DNA of 64,000 bases from Neptunicella marina (GTDB lineage: Bacteria; Pseudomonadota; Gammaproteobacteria; Enterobacterales; Alteromonadaceae). Shown piece by piece: positions 47,310-57,027 of this stretch (positions are counted from its first letter, which is position 1; every line of letters begins with the position of its first letter). The DNA is taken from NCBI RefSeq assembly GCF_014270035.1, contig NZ_JACNEP010000001.1, forward strand, positions 124,001 to 188,000, written 5' to 3'. Below the pieces are notes generated by a model that made no database searches, was not told the origin of the DNA, and saw only the letters and a program-made list of their open reading frames with translations. The translations under genes and the position numbers were made by a program.

Positions 47310-48278
47310 ATGTCTTCAACCTGGTTTACTGATTTTTATCAAAAACTTGCGGCGAGTGAGTTACATCCCTGGTTAGAAACCCTGCCTGCGCAAATTGCGC
47401 ACTGGAAAAAAAATCAACATGGAGAGTTTGCCAAGTGGCAGCGTTTGTTAGAAAAACTGCCTCAAACCGCACCATCTGTGATTGAACTTGCTGACAAAGT
47501 GCAGTTTGGTCACGCGGCGGATATCAGTGAATATCAGCAAAAACAAATTGAAGGTTTACTTAAACAGTTTATGCCGTGGCGTAAGGGGCCATTTTTTATC
47601 CACGATATTCATGTGGATACAGAATGGCGCTCGGACTGGAAATGGGATCGTGTTAGCCCGCATATCAGCGATTTAAAAGACAGACTGGTATTGGATGTAG
47701 GCTGTGGCAGTGGTTATCACATGTGGCGCATGTTGGCGCAAGACCCTAAGCTGGTCACAGGCATTGACCCTACTGCGCTGTTTTTAATTCAGTTTCAGGC
47801 CATCAAACATTTTAATCCTGACCCACGTATTCATTTAATGCCGGTGGGTATTGAAGATATGCCCGCGTTAAAACAATTCGATACTGTGTTTTCTATGGGG
47901 GTGTTGTACCACCGTAAAAGCCCGGTGGAGTTTTTGCAGCAATTAAAATCCTTATTGCGTCCGGGTGGCGAACTGGTGTTAGAAACCCTGGTAGTGGAAG
48001 GTGATAAACATACAGTGTTATTTGCCGGTGACCGCTACGCACAAATGCGTAATGTGTGGTTTTTACCTTCTACCGATGCGCTCACAGTATGGCTGGAACG
48101 CATTGGTTTTAAAGATATAAAAGTGGTGGATAAAGACCAGACCAGTCTGGACGAACAACGCTCAACTGAATGGATGACCGGACAATCGTTAAAAGACTTT
48201 CTTGATCCAAACGATTCCAACCTCACCATTGAAGGTTATCCTGCGCCACTTCGTGCCACATTAATCGCAACAGCCTGA
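47310..48278 (+). CDS. cmoB: tRNA U34 carboxymethyltransferase CmoB
   Basis: CmoB transfers the carboxymethyl group from carboxy-SAM to 5-hydroxyuridine 34 of tRNA. The 322-residue protein has [20 protein letters not shown], the class I methyltransferase motif [15 protein letters not shown], and the family segment [12 protein letters not shown]. The stop codon lies in the loop of a 15-bp hairpin. Confidence 0.97.
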   Translation: MSSTWFTDFYQKLAASELHPWLETLPAQIAHWKKNQHGEFAKWQRLLEKLPQTAPSVIELADKVQFGHAADISEYQQKQIEGLLKQFMPWRKGPFFIHDIHVDTEWRSDWKWDRVSPHISDLKDRLVLDVGCGSGYHMWRMLAQDPKLVTGIDPTALFLIQFQAIKHFNPDPRIHLMPVGIEDMPALKQFDTVFSMGVLYHRKSPVEFLQQLKSLLRPGGELVLETLVVEGDKHTVLFAGDRYAQMRNVWFLPSTDALTVWLERIGFKDIKVVDKDQTSLDEQRSTEWMTGQSLKDFLDPNDSNLTIEGYPAPLRATLIATA

Positions 48279-48296
48279 TTGGGCTGTTGCGATTAA
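48261..48296 (+). terminator. Long perfect hairpin with the cmoB stop codon in its loop
   Basis: TTAATCGCAACAGCC (48261-48275), loop TGATTG holding the TGA stop, GGCTGTTGCGATTAA (48282-48296). A 15-bp perfect stem. The sequence after it (ACCTGACTTTTC) has only a short T run. Confidence 0.6.
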
Positions 48297-48423
48297 ACCT
48301 GACTTTTCAACCTCCTAAGCCACACAGATAACCCACAAATCATATTGCACAGTCGTACAATTACTATAAGCTAGCCGCTCTAAATTTTACGCCCAGTTTA
48401 CAAGGATTAAAGCGGCTGCTGTT

Positions 48424-49791
48424 ATGTCACTAAAAACCGAAGTAAAGGCTCTGTTGCATCTTGCCTGGCCATTGTTAATAGCACAAATAACCCAGACCCT
48501 GATGGGGGTTTCCGATACCATTATGGCCGGTCAGGTATCGGCCAGCGATATGGCGGCAGTTGCTATCGCTTCCAGTGTTATCTTTCCTTTATTGTTTTTT
48601 ATTCAGGGCATTATTCTGGCATTACCACCTATTATTTCGCGCTTAAAAGGTGCCAATACACCTGAGAATATTGCGGTTTATACCCAACAAACTGCGTGGC
48701 TGGCACTTTTTATCTCCTTGCCTATATCCTGCAGCTATAGTTTTATTCCTGAGTTAATCGCACTGGTACCCATGGAGTTAAAACTGCAAACCATCACTGC
48801 AGAATATTTGCAATATATGGTGCTGGGTGTGCCATTTTTTGCGTTATATCAGGTCGCGAGAAACTATTGTGAAGGTTTATCCTTAACCCGCCCCAGCATG
48901 GTGATAATGGGGATAGGTTTAATGGTGAATATTCCCGCTAACTATATATTCATTTATGGAAAACTGGGTGTAACCCCAATGGGTGGCGCCGGCTGTGGTA
49001 TTGCCACAGCACTGGTTTTTACCTGTATGATGATCGCCACGATAGTGTATACCCTGGTAGCTAAACAGCTGAAAAACAATCAGCTTTATGCGCATTTATT
49101 TGCACCTGATATGGCAAAAATCCGCGAAGTACTTTCACAGGGTATCCCAATCGCGATGGCGATTTTATTTGAGGTATCACTGTTTGCTGCCGTTGCCTTA
49201 TTACTCTCTCCGTTTGGCGCCACTGTGGTTGCGGCACACCAAATTGCACTTAACTTTTCTTCGCTAATGTTTATGGTTCCGCTCAGTTTAGGCATGGCAA
49301 CCACTATTCGCATTGGTCATCGCCTTGGCGAAAAACGCGAAGATCTGGCCAACAAAGCGGTAAAAAGTGCGTGGTTAGTAGGTGCAATTACCGCGACATG
49401 CACAGCAACCCTATCTGTTATATTGCGCTACCCCATTGCTGAGCTGTACTCAAACGAGTCACATGTTATTAATATGGCAGCCGATTTAATGATGTTAGCA
49501 GCAATGTTTCAGTTTTCTGATGCACTTCAAGTTATCTCTGGTTGTGCATTACGTGGATATAAAGACGCCAAGGCAATGTTTTACATTACCTTCATATCAT
49601 ACTGGCTGATTGGTTTAAGCACAGGGTGTATATTGGGTTTAACCGACTGGATCGTACCTGCGATGCAAGCTCGGGGGTTTTGGATAGGCTTTATCGTAGG
49701 CTTAACTGCCGCAGCCGTCTTTTTAAGTGCCCGACTCATTTATATTCAACGTACACTGGATATTAATAAACTGGAGCTATCCGATGATTAA
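48424..49791 (+). CDS. norM: MATE family multidrug efflux transporter (NorM-like)
   Basis: An inner-membrane sodium- or proton-coupled exporter of cationic drugs. The 455-residue protein has 12 hydrophobic segments and the family start AWPLLIAQITQTLMGVSDTIMAG. The second half begins around residue 240 (SQGIPIAMAILFEVSLF). The 3' end overlaps the MOSC gene by 8 nt. Substrates are unknown. Confidence 0.9.
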   Translation: MSLKTEVKALLHLAWPLLIAQITQTLMGVSDTIMAGQVSASDMAAVAIASSVIFPLLFFIQGIILALPPIISRLKGANTPENIAVYTQQTAWLALFISLPISCSYSFIPELIALVPMELKLQTITAEYLQYMVLGVPFFALYQVARNYCEGLSLTRPSMVIMGIGLMVNIPANYIFIYGKLGVTPMGGAGCGIATALVFTCMMIATIVYTLVAKQLKNNQLYAHLFAPDMAKIREVLSQGIPIAMAILFEVSLFAAVALLLSPFGATVVAAHQIALNFSSLMFMVPLSLGMATTIRIGHRLGEKREDLANKAVKSAWLVGAITATCTATLSVILRYPIAELYSNESHVINMAADLMMLAAMFQFSDALQVISGCALRGYKDAKAMFYITFISYWLIGLSTGCILGLTDWIVPAMQARGFWIGFIVGLTAAAVFLSARLIYIQRTLDINKLELSDD

Positions 49792-50224
49792 ATTAACTGG
49801 TATCGCTGTTCGTGAAAAGTCTCGCGCGCCAATGCAATCTGTTGCAGAAGCAAATGTGTGCACAGAAAAAGGCATTCATGGTGATTTCAGAGGAAAACCT
49901 GGCCGTCGTCAGGTGACAGTATTAAGTGCCGAAGTGTGGCGCAAAGTCTGTGATGAATTAAAGCAGGATATCCCCTGGTTAACCCGTCGCGCCAATTTAT
50001 TAGTGGAAGGATACGAATTCACGGCCGCCGATGTGGGTAAAAGATTAACCATTGGCGACCTTGTTCTCGAAATATGTAAAGAAACCGAACCCTGCCCGCG
50101 TATGGATGAGCAAGTTAACGGATTAACCGCCGCCCTGACACCAGACTGGCGCGGCGGCGTTTGCTGCAGAGTCATTCAGAATGGGTATATAAAACTGCAT
50201 GATGAAATAAAAATCTGCAGTTAA
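49784..50224 (+). CDS. MOSC domain protein
   Basis: The 146-residue protein belongs to the MOSC family (molybdenum cofactor sulfurase C-terminal-like, YiiM-related). The conserved Cys is in KETEPCPRMDEQ, with RANLLVEG before it. These domains are thought to carry sulfur or act with the molybdenum cofactor. The ATG at 49784 (MIKLTGIAV) has GGAG eight bases upstream. An upstream ATG at 49727 would read through the end of norM. The substrate is unknown. Confidence 0.85.
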   Translation: MIKLTGIAVREKSRAPMQSVAEANVCTEKGIHGDFRGKPGRRQVTVLSAEVWRKVCDELKQDIPWLTRRANLLVEGYEFTAADVGKRLTIGDLVLEICKETEPCPRMDEQVNGLTAALTPDWRGGVCCRVIQNGYIKLHDEIKICS

Positions 50225-50238
50225 CTGTCTATATATTT

Positions 50239-50266
50239 TAAGCTTTTTTGCTATTAATGCCGATGT
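50239..50266 (+). promoter_or_regulatory. Candidate sigma-28 (FliA) promoter for the chemoreceptor
   Basis: TAAGCTTT (50239-50246), a 12-nt spacer, GCCGATGT (50259-50266). The FliA consensus is TAAAGTTT-N11-GCCGATAA. Each half matches 6 of 8. It lies 38 nt before a methyl-accepting chemotaxis gene, a typical FliA target. Confidence 0.5.
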
Positions 50267-50303
50267 AAGTAAACCGCTAAATAGTGCTCTTAAGGAATAA
50301 AAC

Positions 50304-51902
50304 GTGTCAGGTCTAAAATCCATTAGTTTGAAAATGACATTAGGTTACAGCGCGATCCTGATCTTTAGTTTACTAACGGCTCTGCCACTGATCTCCAGTA
50401 GCCAGAATGCTGAGCAAAAACTTACAATATTTGTGGAACAAACCCTGCCTGATTTGGCCAATTTAAGAGAGTTAGCTGAACATATCAAACAGGCAGAGCT
50501 CAACGCTTATTTATTGTATGGCTATAGCATCAACATTGAACAATTCCGTGAAGCTCAGGCTGATTTGAATAAAAACATGCAACGAGTATCCAGAGAAGTC
50601 AGCATGGATGACAAGAAGCTGATGCTGGAACTTGAGCAATTTAAAAAGCAACTTCAACAAATTGAAAATTTACTGGCCGATAAAGACAATATTGACTGGG
50701 ACAAAGCTCGAGAACAGCTCGCCACATTGACACAGTCGTCTAACCAGCTAAATACCGAGTTAAAAAAACATACAACTGATTTATCTGCTGCAGCCTCTCA
50801 ACGTTCAAGCGATATTGTTGACGATATGTCACGTTCAACCTGGTTAATCAGTTTGTTATTGCTGTGTATTGTGATCATTTCAGGCCTGGCATACTTGTTT
50901 TCACGCCGAACCATTAGCAGCCCTATCCAGCGACTAGCGGGCGACATTCAGTCTATGGCGGCTAACCGAGACTTAACACGGCCTATTAATATTGAAAGCC
51001 AGGACGAAATTGGACAAACCGCTACTCAGCTTAATGAATTTGTAGCAACCTTTCGACGTGGTTTAAATGACGTAGCATCCGCCGTAGAGCATATCAGTCA
51101 GACGGTGACCCAACTTGAACACACATCTGATACCAACAATCAGACGGTAATAACGCTCAATCAACAAATCAGTGAAATCCTGACGGTGATGAAAACACTC
51201 GAACAACAAATTGTACTGAGCTGCCAACGCTCAGTGGATGCCAGTGAAGCCGCATCATCTGGCGCAAAGCAAGTTAGTCACGGGGCAATTGAAGTTGAAA
51301 AAACCGCCAAAGGTATCGCCCAGTTGGCAAAAAATATTGAGTTAACCGCTGACAAGCTGGTATCACTAAAATCAGCGGGAGATTCAATTTCTGGTGTGGT
51401 GAGCACCATCGCAGCTATTGCGGAACAAACCAATTTACTGGCCCTTAACGCTGCAATTGAAGCGGCTCGCGCCGGTGAAAGCGGACGAGGTTTTGCGGTG
51501 GTAGCCGATGAAGTACGTACGCTGGCAACACGTACTCATAATTCAACCACTGAAATCAATAGTATGCTGGCAGAGATCATTCAACTGATTACCGATGCAG
51601 TTTCCACCATGGAAGCCAATCAACAAGAAGCCAGAAACTCAGTTGATCAGGCCGGTGTAACGGTCGATAAACTATCAGAAATTCAGCAAGCCATTATGCA
51701 TATCAGTAACAGCACATCCGAACTGGCTGATATCAGCAATATTGCCGGTCAGGAAGTTCAGCAAGTCAGTTCAGCTATCGGACAATTTGAAAAACTAGGT
51801 AATGATGTAACCCTGAGTAGCGAAGCAAATGGGAACTCCGCTACGGAGCTTGTTAATCAGGCGGCAAAACTGAACCAGTTATTAAAAAGCTATCAACTTT
51901 AG
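50304..51902 (+). CDS. Methyl-accepting chemotaxis protein
   Basis: The 532-residue receptor has a first transmembrane helix (about 12-32), a four-helix-bundle periplasmic domain and a second helix (about 180-200). A HAMP domain and a cytoplasmic signalling domain follow. The CheA/CheW hairpin tip is recognisable as [19 protein letters not shown]. The start is GTG at 50304, after TTAAGGAAT. It has its own promoter. The ligand is unknown. The gene implies a flagellar or pilus chemotaxis system elsewhere in the genome. Confidence 0.93.
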   Translation: MSGLKSISLKMTLGYSAILIFSLLTALPLISSSQNAEQKLTIFVEQTLPDLANLRELAEHIKQAELNAYLLYGYSINIEQFREAQADLNKNMQRVSREVSMDDKKLMLELEQFKKQLQQIENLLADKDNIDWDKAREQLATLTQSSNQLNTELKKHTTDLSAAASQRSSDIVDDMSRSTWLISLLLLCIVIISGLAYLFSRRTISSPIQRLAGDIQSMAANRDLTRPINIESQDEIGQTATQLNEFVATFRRGLNDVASAVEHISQTVTQLEHTSDTNNQTVITLNQQISEILTVMKTLEQQIVLSCQRSVDASEAASSGAKQVSHGAIEVEKTAKGIAQLAKNIELTADKLVSLKSAGDSISGVVSTIAAIAEQTNLLALNAAIEAARAGESGRGFAVVADEVRTLATRTHNSTTEINSMLAEIIQLITDAVSTMEANQQEARNSVDQAGVTVDKLSEIQQAIMHISNSTSELADISNIAGQEVQQVSSAIGQFEKLGNDVTLSSEANGNSATELVNQAAKLNQLLKSYQL

Positions 51903-52249
51903 CTGAAAATACGGGAGTTGCTACGCCGACTCCCCCGCTTAAACCGTGTTCGAAAAGTACCATAAAATTAATTGCCACTTTTCATCGAATATTTACGACA
52001 ACCTGACTAAAAATGTAAACAATGCCCAAGTTCCGGACCGCCACTTATCACGACCACGCCCCAAATCACCCCACCGTTCCTCACAATAAATATTTAATAT
52101 ACATTTATTGCTTTATTTTTCAGCTGGTTAGATAAAGTATTTCATATTTACCAACTGTTACATCTCGTCAGGCAACGGCTACAACCTTTTCTTAATTTGT
52201 CGCGACAATGAATACAGGCACATCGCCTGACACAAATGAGGAAAGGAAA
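51903..52249. other. 347-bp gap between the chemoreceptor and the small periplasmic protein gene
   Basis: It holds a GC-rich hairpin at 51913-51934 (GGGAGTTG/CGACTCCC with one G-U pair) that may end the chemoreceptor transcript, and an AT-rich dyad AATAAAT/ATTTATT at 52085-52109. I see no gene, and no promoter I can name. Confidence 0.5.
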
Positions 52250-52651
52250 ATGTTTAATCGTAAATTTGCTTTATTCACTTTATGCGTCGCCATGTCGGCA
52301 ACATCTGTTGCAGGAACCCATTATGTTGCAGGAGACAATTCACGCGCGACACAACTTTGTATTAGCGCGGCATTGGACGCCCCAGTAGCGTTTGTATCAA
52401 AACAACGCGAATCCGGCTATTCACTACATTACATCGCCCGAAATGTGACATGTAATGATGTTTCAATTACCAAATTTGCTCAACAAGCAGGTAACAATCG
52501 TAATGCAAACCGTATTGCCATGTTTGCACCGGTTAACGCCAGAACAGATATTTTAGATCTGAGTCTGCAACAGAATGAAAAGTCAAAATCGAAACCGCAA
52601 CTTAATGCAGTTGATAAAACCAATACGCAGATTGTGGTTGTTGGTCGATAA
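52250..52651 (+). CDS. Small periplasmic protein, probably DUF3718
   Basis: The 133-residue protein has a signal peptide (MFNRKFALFTLCVAMSATSV, cut near AGT). A domain with two Cys follows (ATQLCISAALD and NVTCND), resembling DUF3718 proteins of marine gammaproteobacteria. The Cys pair may form a disulfide. The start at 52250 is chosen because GAGGAAAGG stands just before it. An upstream ATG at 52208 would put 14 polar residues before the signal peptide. The function is unknown. Confidence 0.7.
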   Translation: MFNRKFALFTLCVAMSATSVAGTHYVAGDNSRATQLCISAALDAPVAFVSKQRESGYSLHYIARNVTCNDVSITKFAQQAGNNRNANRIAMFAPVNARTDILDLSLQQNEKSKSKPQLNAVDKTNTQIVVVGR

Positions 52652-52739
52652 GCCATGTTTTCAATATAAACCAGCAGCAAACAAATTAGTTGCTGCTGGT
52701 AGTTTGCAAAATTAAAAAGTTAGCGCAATAACGCAGACA

Positions 52740-53060
52740 TTAATGACCTTGCGGTTTTTCTGCAAAGTCTTTGAGTGCGAGTAAACGGCTCTCCCACTGT
52801 CGCTCTAACTTCGCAATAAACTGTTGTGCAATATTTAGCGTTTTGACGTCTAAATGTACTTTGGTTTCACGCCCTTGTTGTTTTAACCTTACCAAATTAA
52901 CACTTACCAATACCTGCAATTGTTTGCGCGCCCCCTGACGGGTTATACCCAAATCACTTGAAAGTGCGCTAATGGTGTAATCATTACCGTGTGCAAGCCG
53001 CTTAATCATTTCCAGCCTAATCGGATCGCCTAACGCTTTATAGATATTTGCTTCATTCAT
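52740..53060 (-). CDS. ArsR family HTH regulator
   Basis: The 106-residue protein is a compact winged HTH with DPIRLEMIKRLAHGNDYTIS, the recognition helix around LGITRQGARKQLQVL, and a basic wing. No metal-binding Cys pair is visible, so it is probably of the non-metal type. It overlaps the SRPBCC gene by 4 nt. This ArsR-SRPBCC pairing is common in bacteria. Confidence 0.85.
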   Translation of the reverse strand: MNEANIYKALGDPIRLEMIKRLAHGNDYTISALSSDLGITRQGARKQLQVLVSVNLVRLKQQGRETKVHLDVKTLNIAQQFIAKLERQWESRLLALKDFAEKPQGH

Positions 53061-53500
53061 TTAGCGCCTTCTACACTTAACGGCAATCGACTCATCATAT
53101 GATCCCAGCCCTTACTATTTTGATTAAAACTGTTTTCCATTATATCGGCGGGCAAACTGGCAAATCCAGATTCGGTGAGGATCACTTTGCAACTATTATC
53201 ACCTGTCGCTTCAACAAAAAATTCAACCAGGGTATTGGGTACGGTTAGTACGTCGCCGTCAAAATTGTGCGCACCGGGCACCCACCGATAAGCAAAATAG
53301 TCGTAAGGTTTGGCATCCTTTACATAAATCTGTGTTCGACCACAATCGCCAAACTTAAACACTGTGTACTGGCCTGCAACATAGTTACCTTCTACAGCAT
53401 CGGGAAACCATTTGACCACTAACTCAGGATTAGCAATTGCCTCATAAACGCGTTTTTGAGAGGCATTGATACTGATTTCTCGTTTAATTTCGTTTTGCAT
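53057..53500 (-). CDS. SRPBCC (AHSA1-like) domain protein
   Basis: The 147-residue protein has the START-like fold: EIKREISINASQKRVYEAIA, VVKWFPD and the C-terminal helix GWDHMMSRLP. Members bind hydrophobic ligands or help chaperones. The start at 53500 has TAAGGA upstream; the ATG at 53548 adds 16 unconserved residues. It comes before the ArsR-type gene in the same operon. Confidence 0.83.
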   Translation of the reverse strand: MQNEIKREISINASQKRVYEAIANPELVVKWFPDAVEGNYVAGQYTVFKFGDCGRTQIYVKDAKPYDYFAYRWVPGAHNFDGDVLTVPNTLVEFFVEATGDNSCKVILTESGFASLPADIMENSFNQNSKGWDHMMSRLPLSVEGAK

Positions 53501-53656
53501 GTCTGTGTCCTTACTGTTTGTAATTTGAACAAGAGTAAAGCATGGCATACAACATTAAGCAACCTTTTGGTTGCATTTTAATATTTAACATTGTCTGCTT
53601 TGACGTTAACAACCTGATTTCAATAATGTTTTATTTATATAAAATCCACGAAAAAC

Positions 53657-53924
53657 TAGAGCGTGTTGATCTTTGCAGTATATTTTTGCAACGAGTTGCG
53701 CGGTGTTTAAACCATGAAGCACGAATGTGGTGTAGTTGTTCTACATAAATGAGTGCTGAAGCAGTAGAAATGCCGCGCAAACGTTGCCCGAAGGGTTCGT
53801 CCTAAACACTTTTTACTCTTTGTTGCTTATTTTTGACGTAATCCATTAGGCCTGCAAATAAGCGCCGCGATTAAAAAGCGTTTAGTTAGAACAAAATTCA
53901 TACCGCAAAGATCAACACGCTCTA
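53657..53924. mobile_element. MITE-like element with terminal inverted repeats, copy 1
   Basis: The left end is TA then GAGCGTGTTGATCTTTGC (53659-53676). The right end is GCAAAGATCAACACGCTC (53905-53922) then TA. The first 19 bases of the repeats, counting one A of the TA, match perfectly; similarity runs on with mismatches for about 30 bp. The TA at both ends fits a Tc1/IS630-type TA target duplication. The inside is about 230 bp with no convincing ORF, so it must be moved in trans. A degenerate relative is at 33051-33228. The family is not assigned. Confidence 0.8.
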
Positions 53925-54683
53925 ATGACCATGCCTGTCCCTGTGTCTAAGTGCATGATGATGCTCATCATTTACGGCTTTTACCGGGATAAAGTCATCA
54001 GACTGCGAGTGAGACTGTTGGGTATGTTGCTCATGTTCACGCTGTGATGGTAATTTCCACTGGTCACCGATGACAGGATCATCCTCTTCCTGTGTATTCT
54101 CCCAGCGGTAAGGTTTTATTCTGGGTTTAGGATCATCACGATAAAACAAAAACGCACAGATTGTGCCCGCCATAGCGCCGAAAAAGTGGTACTCAAAAGA
54201 GATATGCTCTTCACGCGGGAAGATGGTCATGGTCATGCTGCCATAAAGCAAAAACACTATCATCATGATGGCCACAGAGCGTTTATCACGACGCAAAATG
54301 CTGGCGACCAACAGGAAAAAGAAAATACCATGGGATAAACCACTGGCGCCAATATGCGTAGCATGGCGGGCGAAACACCAAACGCCAATACCGGATAACA
54401 GCCATACGATAGTTATCACTTTAAAGCGCGATTTTGGATAACCATATAACAGCAAGGTACCGAGAATAAGCGTGGGCAGCGTATTGCTAAAAATATGCGA
54501 AACGGAACCGTGAATAAGTGGTGCAGCGACAATGCCAAACAATCCTGATAGTTCGAGTGGCTTAACCCCAAACACGGATAAGTCCCAGCCCCAAAATAGT
54601 TCTCCCAGTTTTACCCACCACATCACACACACAAATAACAGTGTCAGATAAAGGCTGTTTTTAAATCGCTGACTGCGTTGCAT
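53922..54683 (-). CDS. Rhomboid family intramembrane serine protease
   Basis: The 253-residue membrane protein has six to seven hydrophobic segments. The catalytic Ser114 is in GASG and the His166 in YHFFGAMAG. The loop HIGASGLSHG and the segment FYRDDPKPRIKPYRWE place it in a common proteobacterial rhomboid group, not the rhombosortase family. The last 40 residues are polar and His-rich (HEQHTQQSHSQS, HHHALRHRDRHGH). The stop codon TAG (53924-53922) is made by the TA and first base of the MITE-like element, so the tail end is set by that insertion. Confidence 0.88.
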   Translation of the reverse strand: MQRSQRFKNSLYLTLLFVCVMWWVKLGELFWGWDLSVFGVKPLELSGLFGIVAAPLIHGSVSHIFSNTLPTLILGTLLLYGYPKSRFKVITIVWLLSGIGVWCFARHATHIGASGLSHGIFFFLLVASILRRDKRSVAIMMIVFLLYGSMTMTIFPREEHISFEYHFFGAMAGTICAFLFYRDDPKPRIKPYRWENTQEEDDPVIGDQWKLPSQREHEQHTQQSHSQSDDFIPVKAVNDEHHHALRHRDRHGH

Positions 54684-54753
54684 TAACCTGTCCCAATATT
54701 GAATTAATACTTATATGGGGACAGGCTGATGGCTTAAAAGAGTAGAAGAATGA

Positions 54754-55767
54754 TTAAATTTGTGGCGGATTAAAATCAAATCCAAAGTGCAGGAAGGCAC
54801 GTTGTGTAGCAATGCGCCCGCGTGGTGTGCGCTGCAAAAAGCCCTGCTGAATTAAAAAGGGTTCAATGACATCTTCAATGGTATCGCGCTCTTCACCGAT
54901 AGCGGCCGCGAGATTATCTAAACCAACGGGGCCGCCGCTGAATTTATCGATAATGGCGGTGAGCAGTTTGCGATCCATATAATCAAAGCCTTCACTATCC
55001 ACATCCAGCATATCCAAAGCGCTGGCGGCCACATCGTCATTGATCATGCCATTGGATTTAATCTGCGCGTAGTCACGCACTCTGCGCAATAGGCGGTTGG
55101 CAATACGCGGAGTACCGCGTGAACGACGGGCAATTTCGGTCGCGCCTTCATCACCAATATGCTGATCTAAAAAGCTCGCAGAACGACTGATGATTTTGGT
55201 TAAATCCTTGATGTTATAAAACTCAAGGCGCTGCACTATGCCAAAACGGTCGCGCAGTGGTGAGGTTAACGAACCCGCACGGGTTGTCGCCCCAACCAAG
55301 GTAAATGGCGGTAATTCCAGTTTAATGGAACGCGCAGCCGGACCTTCGCCAATCATAATATCCAGTTGATAATCTTCCATGGCCGGATACAAAATCTCTT
55401 CAACTACCGGGCTTAAACGATGAATTTCGTCGATAAACAACACATCGTTTTCTTCCAGATTGGTTAAAAGCGCGGCCAAATCACCGGCTTTTTCCAGCAC
55501 AGGACCCGAGGTGGTTTTAATGTTCACGCCCATTTCATTAGCAACGATGTAAGCTAATGTGGTTTTCCCCAGCCCTGGTGGGCCAAAAATGAGTAGATGA
55601 TCCAGCGCATCGCTGCGTTGGCGTGCCGCTTCAATAAAAATCTCCATTTGCGCGCATACATGCTGCTGGCCGGTATAATCGGCTAGAAATTTAGGCCGAA
55701 TCGCGCGGTCTATCGCATCATCTTCACGACTGGCTTGGGGTTGGATCAGTCTGTCTGCTTCAATCAT
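54754..55767 (-). CDS. ruvB: Holliday junction branch migration ATPase RuvB
   Basis: RuvB is the hexameric AAA+ motor of the RuvABC resolvasome. The 337-residue protein has Walker [10 protein letters not shown], Walker [10 protein letters not shown] and the arginine-finger region [20 protein letters not shown]-terminal winged helix ends with TPRGR. It starts 4 nt after ruvA. Full length. Confidence 0.98.
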   Translation of the reverse strand: MIEADRLIQPQASREDDAIDRAIRPKFLADYTGQQHVCAQMEIFIEAARQRSDALDHLLIFGPPGLGKTTLAYIVANEMGVNIKTTSGPVLEKAGDLAALLTNLEENDVLFIDEIHRLSPVVEEILYPAMEDYQLDIMIGEGPAARSIKLELPPFTLVGATTRAGSLTSPLRDRFGIVQRLEFYNIKDLTKIISRSASFLDQHIGDEGATEIARRSRGTPRIANRLLRRVRDYAQIKSNGMINDDVAASALDMLDVDSEGFDYMDRKLLTAIIDKFSGGPVGLDNLAAAIGEERDTIEDVIEPFLIQQGFLQRTPRGRIATQRAFLHFGFDFNPPQI

Positions 55768-55771
55768 AAAA

Positions 55772-56392
55772 TTATGCCATCGCTCTTAAGGCTTCACGGA
55801 TCAGCTGCTCACTGGTCATCTCATCCTGATACACGGATTTAATCACTTGCAACGCCTGCGCTTGTTTGTAACCCAGAGCCAATAATGCACTTAAGGCTTC
55901 CTGTTTAGCATCATCCATTGCGCCCAATACCACCACAGACTCATTATTAGCCGGCATTGGCGCGCCGCCTTCTGCTATAACAGGTTGCAGATTTTTCAGT
56001 CTGTCACGCATTTCTACCACTAAGCGCTCAGCTGTCTTTTTACCTACGCCCGGTAATTTAACCAGTGCGGTGACATCTTCATAATTCACGCACTGGATAA
56101 ACTGCTCTGCCGACATGCCCGACATAATAGTCAGTGCCAGTTTTGGCCCCACGCCATTGGCTTTAATTAACTCGCGGAATAAAGCTCGTTCTGTTTTGTT
56201 GGCAAAACCATAGAGTAATTGGGCATCTTCTCGCACTACAAAATGGGTATAGATTATCGCTTCCTGACCGGCATCAGGTAACTGATAAAAGCTGGTCATG
56301 GGTACCTGAATTTCATACCCCACACCTGCGGCTTCAACTAATACTTCTGGTGCTTGTTTTTCGATGACGACACCACGAATTCTACCGATCAC
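55772..56392 (-). CDS. ruvA: Holliday junction binding protein RuvA
   Basis: RuvA tetramers bind the four-way junction and load RuvB. The 206-residue protein has an N-terminal OB fold ([20 protein letters not shown]), two helix-hairpin-helix motifs ([10 protein letters not shown] and [13 protein letters not shown]) and a C-terminal RuvB-binding domain. A LexA-like box lies upstream in the 99-nt gap after ruvC. Confidence 0.98.
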   Translation of the reverse strand: MIGRIRGVVIEKQAPEVLVEAAGVGYEIQVPMTSFYQLPDAGQEAIIYTHFVVREDAQLLYGFANKTERALFRELIKANGVGPKLALTIMSGMSAEQFIQCVNYEDVTALVKLPGVGKKTAERLVVEMRDRLKNLQPVIAEGGAPMPANNESVVVLGAMDDAKQEALSALLALGYKQAQALQVIKSVYQDEMTSEQLIREALRAMA

Positions 56393-56435
56393 ACACTACC
56401 CTTTTCATTGGATTTTTTAGATTTACAGGCAAGAC

Positions 56436-56455
56436 TACTGTATATAAACACATTG
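56436..56455. promoter_or_regulatory. LexA (SOS) box upstream of ruvAB
   Basis: The 20-base site begins TACTGTATATA and ends CATTG. It matches the enterobacterial consensus at 16 of 20 positions, with one perfect half. It lies between ruvC and ruvA, where E. coli has its SOS-regulated ruvAB promoter. Confidence 0.7.
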
Positions 56456-56491
56456 TCAATAGATGACAAGCAAGGGACAAGAATTGAGGTG

Positions 56492-57013
56492 TTAACGTAA
56501 CCGACCGCGCACGGTTTTTGTGGCATGGCCTGCCATATTAATCAGGCTCTGGAAACTATGTGCATGACATAACGCCACAGCTAACGCATCGGCAGCATCA
56601 GCTTGCGGCGTGCCGGGCAGCTTTAATAAATGTTTTACCATGTGCTGCACCTGCGTTTTATCCGCAGCACCTTTGCCAACAACAGCTTGTTTGATTTGGC
56701 GTGCAGAATATTCGGCTACATCAATTTCATGATTTGTCGCGGCGACAATGGCAGCACCACGCGCTTGGCCAAGTTTAAGCGCAGAATCGGGATTACGCGC
56801 CATAAAGACTTGCTCTATGGCGAATAAATCAGGCCGATATTGTTCGATGATCTGGCTGACACCAGCATAGATTTTTTGTAAACGCACCGGTAAGGCATCG
56901 CTGCCCAGCCGGATACATCCACTGCCAAGGTATTCGACTTTGCTACCTACATGGCGAATAACGCCATAACCGGTCAGTCGTGAGCCCGGGTCAATACCAA
57001 GAATAACGGCCAT
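56492..57013 (-). CDS. ruvC: Crossover junction endodeoxyribonuclease RuvC
   Basis: RuvC cuts Holliday junctions symmetrically. The 173-residue protein has the first catalytic Asp in [14 protein letters not shown], Glu in [19 protein letters not shown], and the last acidic pair in [14 protein letters not shown]. It starts 14 nt after the aspS stop. The yebC gene usually found just before ruvC is not here. Confidence 0.97.
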   Translation of the reverse strand: MAVILGIDPGSRLTGYGVIRHVGSKVEYLGSGCIRLGSDALPVRLQKIYAGVSQIIEQYRPDLFAIEQVFMARNPDSALKLGQARGAAIVAATNHEIDVAEYSARQIKQAVVGKGAADKTQVQHMVKHLLKLPGTPQADAADALAVALCHAHSFQSLINMAGHATKTVRGRLR

Positions 57014-57027
57014 ACGGTAAAAACCGC

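Noticed and set aside
48297-48305. Recurring AAACCTG next to several hairpins (cmoB, acs, borosin gap, GNAT)
   Set aside because: Orientation and spacing relative to the hairpins differ between sites, so a shared element is not supported.
53542-53748. Open frame of 68 codons crossing the left end of the MITE-like element
   Set aside because: It begins in the SRPBCC promoter region and enters the inverted repeat; no homology or ribosome binding site is seen.
53922-54683. Rhomboid as the rhombosortase for the GlyGly-CTERM protease
   Set aside because: The GASGLSHG and RDDPKPRIKPYRWE segments belong to a general proteobacterial rhomboid group, and the genes are 9 kb apart.
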